Part shown: in pieces, positions 61,221-64,000 of the stretch | How positions within the stretch are numbered: the first letter of the stretch is position 1 | How the letters are laid out: every line of letters begins with the position of its first letter | Source: Eggerthia catenaformis OT 569 = DSM 20559 | Lineage (GTDB): Bacteria; Bacillota_I; Bacilli_A; Erysipelotrichales; Coprobacillaceae | Assembly: GCF_000340375.1 (NCBI RefSeq) | Contig: NZ_KB446647.1 | Coordinates: forward strand, 207,875 to 271,874 | Direction: 5' to 3' | DNA length: 64,000 nt | Notes under the pieces: model-generated | What the model was told of the DNA's origin: nothing | The model's input: only the letters and a program-made list of their open reading frames with translations | Database searches by the model: none | Program-made: the position numbers and the translations under genes

Positions 61221-61248
61221 TTTACTTTTTAATCATAAATGTTATACT
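61221..61248 (+). promoter_or_regulatory. nagA promoter
   Basis: TTTACT, 16-base spacer, TATACT with an upstream TG (TGTTATACT), 17 bases before the nagA start. Confidence 0.62.
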
Positions 61249-61265
61249 GATATCAGGAGGAAGAT

Positions 61266-62393
61266 ATGAAAACATTAATTAGAAATGGAAAAATTATTTT
61301 GGAAGATGAAATTATTGAATCTGATTTACTGATTGATGATGATAAGATTCTAGGTTTTCAGAATTCTGATGATGCAAAAGTTATTGATGCCCAAGGACTT
61401 TATGTATCTCCGGGATTTATTGATGTTCATACTCATGGACGTAAGGGTGCTGATACTATGGATGCCACCAAAGAATCACTTGAAATCATGAGTAGAGAAC
61501 ATTTAAAAACAGGTGTTACATCCTTTTTACCAACAACAATGACTATGCCTATTGAAGATGTTGCCAGAGCAATGGATGCGATTGGACAGTATAAGGATGA
61601 AGTGACCGGTGCTAAAATTATTGGTGTTCATTTAGAGGGACCTTTTATTTCAGCAAAGTATAAAGGTGCTCAACCGGAAAGTGCAATTATTGCCCCTAGT
61701 ATAGAAAATTATAAAGCACTTTGTCATGGACATGAAGAGTTGGTTAAGAAGATTACTATTGCTCCGGAGCGAGAAGGAGCCTTAGAATTAATTGATTATC
61801 TTGCAAAGCATGAGGTTTCTGTTTCTGTAGGTCATAGTAATGCTACTTTTGAAGAAACAGTAAAAGCTATTCATTATGGTGCTAATTCTACAACACATAC
61901 ATATAATGCGATGACTCCTCTTCATCATCGTGAGCCGGGTATTGTAGGTACTGCTATGCTTAATCAAAGACTTTATGCTGAATTAATTCTTGATGGAAAA
62001 CACGTTAAATGGCCTTCAGCAAGAATTCTGGCAGAGATGAAAGACGATGACAAGCTTGTTCTTGTTACTGATTCGTTAGAGGCGGCAGGAATGCCTGTTG
62101 GTGAATATATGCTGGGAGGACAAAAGGTTTTTGTTAAGGATGGACGTGCTGAACTGGAGAATGGAACAATTGCAGGATCTATTGCCGGTATGAATGAAGA
62201 AGTCAGACATGCTGTTGAACATTTAAATGTTTCTTTGGTAAAAGCTGTTAATTATGCTTCTAGAAATCCGGCTGATTCTTTAAATAGGAAAGATTTAGGA
62301 AGAATTGCACCTGGTGCTAAAGCTGATTTAATTTTCTTTAATGCTAATATTGATATTATGCATACGATGGTTGATGGTATATTGAAATTTTAG
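61266..62393 (+). CDS. nagA: N-acetylglucosamine-6-phosphate deacetylase
   Basis: A 375-residue amidohydrolase that removes acetate from GlcNAc-6-phosphate, giving the substrate of NagB (9434-10162). Motifs are GFIDVHTHGRKGADTM, GVHLEGPFISAKYKGAQ, SVGHSNATFEETVKAIHYGA, TTHTYNAMTPLHHREPG and VTDSLEAAGMPVGEY with the catalytic Asp. AGGAGG precedes the ATG. It lies 9 bases before the epimerase gene; both are likely one operon for amino-sugar use or peptidoglycan recycling. Confidence 0.95.
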   Translation: MKTLIRNGKIILEDEIIESDLLIDDDKILGFQNSDDAKVIDAQGLYVSPGFIDVHTHGRKGADTMDATKESLEIMSREHLKTGVTSFLPTTMTMPIEDVARAMDAIGQYKDEVTGAKIIGVHLEGPFISAKYKGAQPESAIIAPSIENYKALCHGHEELVKKITIAPEREGALELIDYLAKHEVSVSVGHSNATFEETVKAIHYGANSTTHTYNAMTPLHHREPGIVGTAMLNQRLYAELILDGKHVKWPSARILAEMKDDDKLVLVTDSLEAAGMPVGEYMLGGQKVFVKDGRAELENGTIAGSIAGMNEEVRHAVEHLNVSLVKAVNYASRNPADSLNRKDLGRIAPGAKADLIFFNANIDIMHTMVDGILKF

Positions 62394-62402
62394 GAGCAGT
62401 CT

Positions 62403-63281
62403 ATGATTAAATTAGAAAATGAGTTTTTATATGTTGAGATTGAACCGTTAGGTGCTGAGATTTCTAAGATTATAGGTGTTCAGGATCATATTAATTATAT
62501 GTGGAAACAGGATCCTTCATTATGGGGCCATAGTGCACCGGTCTTATTTCCTATTGTAGGAGCTCTCAAAGATGGACAGACTAGAATTAATGGTCAGACT
62601 TATAAAATGAATCAGCATGGCTTTTCTCGTAATAGTGAGTATGCGGTTTTAAGTCAGGATAAGCATCAGGTAATATTACATTTAGAATCTAATGATGAAA
62701 CAAAATGCATGTATCCTTATGATTTTGATTTAACAGTTACTTATTGTTTGAATAACAATACTCTTGAAGCTATTTTTGAAGTAAAGAATACAAAAGAGAA
62801 AGAAATTTATTTTCAGATAGGCGGTCATCCGGCATTTGCCTGTCCTTTTATAGAAGGAGAGGATGCTAATGATTACTATATTGAATTTTCCCAAAAAGAA
62901 ACAGTCAGTCAGAAACTGATTTGTCCTGCCCGTGGAGGCATGAGCAGAGGGGTATTGCCTTTGCTTGAAAATGAAAGACATTTCTTTATCAGACAGGCTA
63001 TGTTCAATTCTGATGCTATTGTGATTCCTGATTTTAAGAGTGAATCAATAGCGTTAAAATCTCTATCAAACTCTAAATCAATTGTTTTTCATATGCATAA
63101 TTTTGATCATGTCGGTATCTGGACAAGTAAACATACGGGAGGTTTATTAGCCATTGAACCATGGGTTGGACATACTGATTATGTTGATTTTAATGGTGAA
63201 TTTAAAGATAAAGAAAGCATTGTCAGGTTAGAGAAAGGTCAGATATTTAAGGCTGATTTTATCATTGAAATTAATCAATGA
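62403..63281 (+). CDS. Aldose 1-epimerase family protein (LacX-like)
   Basis: A 292-residue galactose mutarotase-fold protein of the LacX/YihR-like group, expected to interconvert alpha and beta forms of a hexose or hexose phosphate. Key parts are LGAEISKIIGVQDHINYMWK, LFPIVGALKDGQTRINGQTY, HGFSRNSEY with the first His, FQIGGHPAFACPF with the second His, and GGLLAIEPWVGHTDYVD with the catalytic Glu. It follows nagA directly, so its sugar may be an amino-sugar-related compound. Confidence 0.9.
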   Translation: MIKLENEFLYVEIEPLGAEISKIIGVQDHINYMWKQDPSLWGHSAPVLFPIVGALKDGQTRINGQTYKMNQHGFSRNSEYAVLSQDKHQVILHLESNDETKCMYPYDFDLTVTYCLNNNTLEAIFEVKNTKEKEIYFQIGGHPAFACPFIEGEDANDYYIEFSQKETVSQKLICPARGGMSRGVLPLLENERHFFIRQAMFNSDAIVIPDFKSESIALKSLSNSKSIVFHMHNFDHVGIWTSKHTGGLLAIEPWVGHTDYVDFNGEFKDKESIVRLEKGQIFKADFIIEINQ

Positions 63282-63324
63282 TATTTCCATAAATGTTATT
63301 TACTAATTTCATAAACATCGAATT

Positions 63325-63351
63325 AAGGCTAAAATAGTTTAGCCTTTTTCT
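63325..63351 (+). terminator. Terminator of the nagA operon
   Basis: AAGGCTAAA / TTTAGCCTT with an ATAG loop and a T-rich tail. Confidence 0.88.
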
Positions 63352-63358
63352 TTGTTTA

Positions 63359-63367
63359 TGTTATAAT
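63359..63367 (+). promoter_or_regulatory. Extended -10 promoter of the last lipoprotein gene
   Basis: TGTTATAAT, 17 bases before the ATG; the -35 is weak. Confidence 0.5.
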
Positions 63368-63384
63368 AATAAAGGTGAATTATT

Positions 63385-63864
63385 ATGAAAAAAATACTTT
63401 TAATTTTAGCTATCTTATTAACTGTCGGATGTAGCAGTAAAGATAATGTAAAATCTGAAGAAACATATTCCTTAAAAGAATATCATCAGATTATCAATAA
63501 GATTCAATCCGGTTCGGTAACTCCTCATAAACCTTATTTTCAGGCCAGACTCTTTTACTCTTCAATGAACAATTCATATCGTTATGATCTGATTATTGAT
63601 AAACCTAAAGGGACATATAAGAATATTAAATGCTTATCATACAGTTCTTATAAAAAAGACAGTTATCATCCCAGTTTAGGTCTTTTTGATACTAAACAGT
63701 ATTCTTTAAAATCTAATTACATTGATAAAGGCAAGTCTTATTATAAAGGCATTAGCTTAAGCGGTCTGGTGACAAAGAAAAGTCCTTTAAAGTGTTATTT
63801 TGAATATACTGATGATACAAATCAGAGAAAGCATTTTATCTTTGAGGTTAATTATGAGACTTGA
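63385..63864 (+). CDS. Small lipoprotein of unknown function
   Basis: A 159-residue lipoprotein. MKKILLILAILLTVGCSSKD has lipobox TVGC with Cys at residue 16. The mature part is Lys/Tyr/Ser-rich and beta-patterned (YFQARLFYSSMNNSYRYDLI, CLSYSSYKKDSYHP), with no family I recognise. AAAGGTG precedes the ATG. The stop overlaps the next gene by 11 bases, so a lipoprotein and an RNA-modifying-type protein are co-translated, which is an odd pairing. Confidence 0.8.
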   Translation: MKKILLILAILLTVGCSSKDNVKSEETYSLKEYHQIINKIQSGSVTPHKPYFQARLFYSSMNNSYRYDLIIDKPKGTYKNIKCLSYSSYKKDSYHPSLGLFDTKQYSLKSNYIDKGKSYYKGISLSGLVTKKSPLKCYFEYTDDTNQRKHFIFEVNYET

Positions 63865-64000
63865 TCGATATCTTCATCTTTCCGGACTTGGCAGCCGTAA
63901 AGAGGTGAAATCGTTTATTAAGCAAAAAAGGGTAATGGTTAATGATCAGCTAGTCTTAAGCAGTAAATTACATATTAATGAACAGGATACAATAAAGTTT
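63854..64000 (+). CDS. S4-domain protein, probably a pseudouridine synthase (partial)
   Basis: The first 49 residues are visible before the window ends: MRLDRYLHLSGLGSRKEVKS followed by FIKQKRVMVNDQLVLSS and INEQDTIKF, an S4 RNA-binding domain. The start MRLDRYLHLSGLGSR is typical of RsuA/RluB-type 16S or 23S pseudouridine synthases, whose catalytic domain would follow. GAGG lies before the ATG inside the preceding lipoprotein gene. The catalytic part is not visible, so the exact target is open. Confidence 0.8.
   Translation, partial: MRLDRYLHLSGLGSRKEVKSFIKQKRVMVNDQLVLSSKLHINEQDTIKF

Noticed and set aside
1-64000. CRISPR arrays, prophage, insertion sequences, toxin-antitoxin pairs or biosynthetic clusters
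   Set aside because: No direct-repeat/spacer pattern, no transposase, integrase or phage structural gene, and no toxin-antitoxin pair or synthetase genes were found on either strand.

Overview
The window is AT-rich (roughly one third G+C by eye) and densely coded, with TGA used as a stop, Shine-Dalgarno-led genes and short gaps. It comes from an anaerobic Gram-positive bacterium of the Firmicutes. Supporting signs are a sortase-anchored Cna_B surface protein, several lipoproteins, PrsA-type foldases, a sufCDSUB operon with SufU, an ECF-type RibU under an FMN riboswitch, pyruvate:ferredoxin oxidoreductase and a pyrophosphate-type phosphofructokinase. Gene content and codon use fit the Erysipelotrichia best, but no rRNA or marker gene settles the genus. 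No transposase, integrase, phage gene or CRISPR array was seen.

Layout. 1-3000: end of a surface protein, a WG-repeat-like lipoprotein, a cupin gene and an aldo/keto reductase remnant. 3129-5654: a compact operon of a very lysine-rich tandem-repeat membrane protein, a PfkB kinase and a sirtuin. 5689-14202: Na/Pi cotransporter with PhoU domain, PTS enzyme I, nagB, an aldo/keto reductase, nrdI-ahpC-ahpF and a free-methionine sulfoxide reductase. 14257-18523: dGTPase, metA, a lipoprotein gene broken in an A8 tract, and an iron alcohol dehydrogenase behind a Rex-like operator. 18696-26488: XRE regulator and SNF transporter, tRNA-Leu(GAG), pepV, NUDIX-tex and PPi-type phosphofructokinase. 26659-32674: nifJ, a HIT protein and two tandem parvulin-like foldases. 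32836-38111: sufCDSUB plus folate cyclo-ligase in one overlapping operon. 38185-40478: a HEAT-repeat/methyltransferase fusion and gpmA.

40563-45635 is an accessory island of small enzymes, at least three of which are visibly broken (alpha/beta hydrolase, DUF1697, GNAT), plus a kinase-like gene that appears to have lost its metal-binding loop. 46501-53278 returns to housekeeping: FMN riboswitch-ribU, aspartokinase, copA-csoR with a CsoR-like operator, and a DUF1846 protein. 53376-63281 holds pyrC, a candidate small RNA or leader, a DUF2974-bcp-yaaA operon, thioredoxin-like genes, gpx-trxA behind a perfect inverted repeat, a four-domain flavodiiron protein, gtrA, and nagA with an epimerase. The window ends in a lipoprotein and the start of an S4-domain protein.

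The genes suggest a fermentative anaerobe making Fe-S clusters by SUF and oxidising pyruvate by PFOR, guarded by an unusually rich peroxide/oxygen defence (AhpCF, Bcp, YaaA, Gpx, Trx, fRMsr, flavodiiron protein). Amino sugars are used through NagA and NagB. Best candidates for something undescribed: the lysine-rich repeat protein encoded with a sirtuin, the candidate RNA at 54696-54800, the inverted repeat over the trxA promoter, and the HEAT-methyltransferase fusion.
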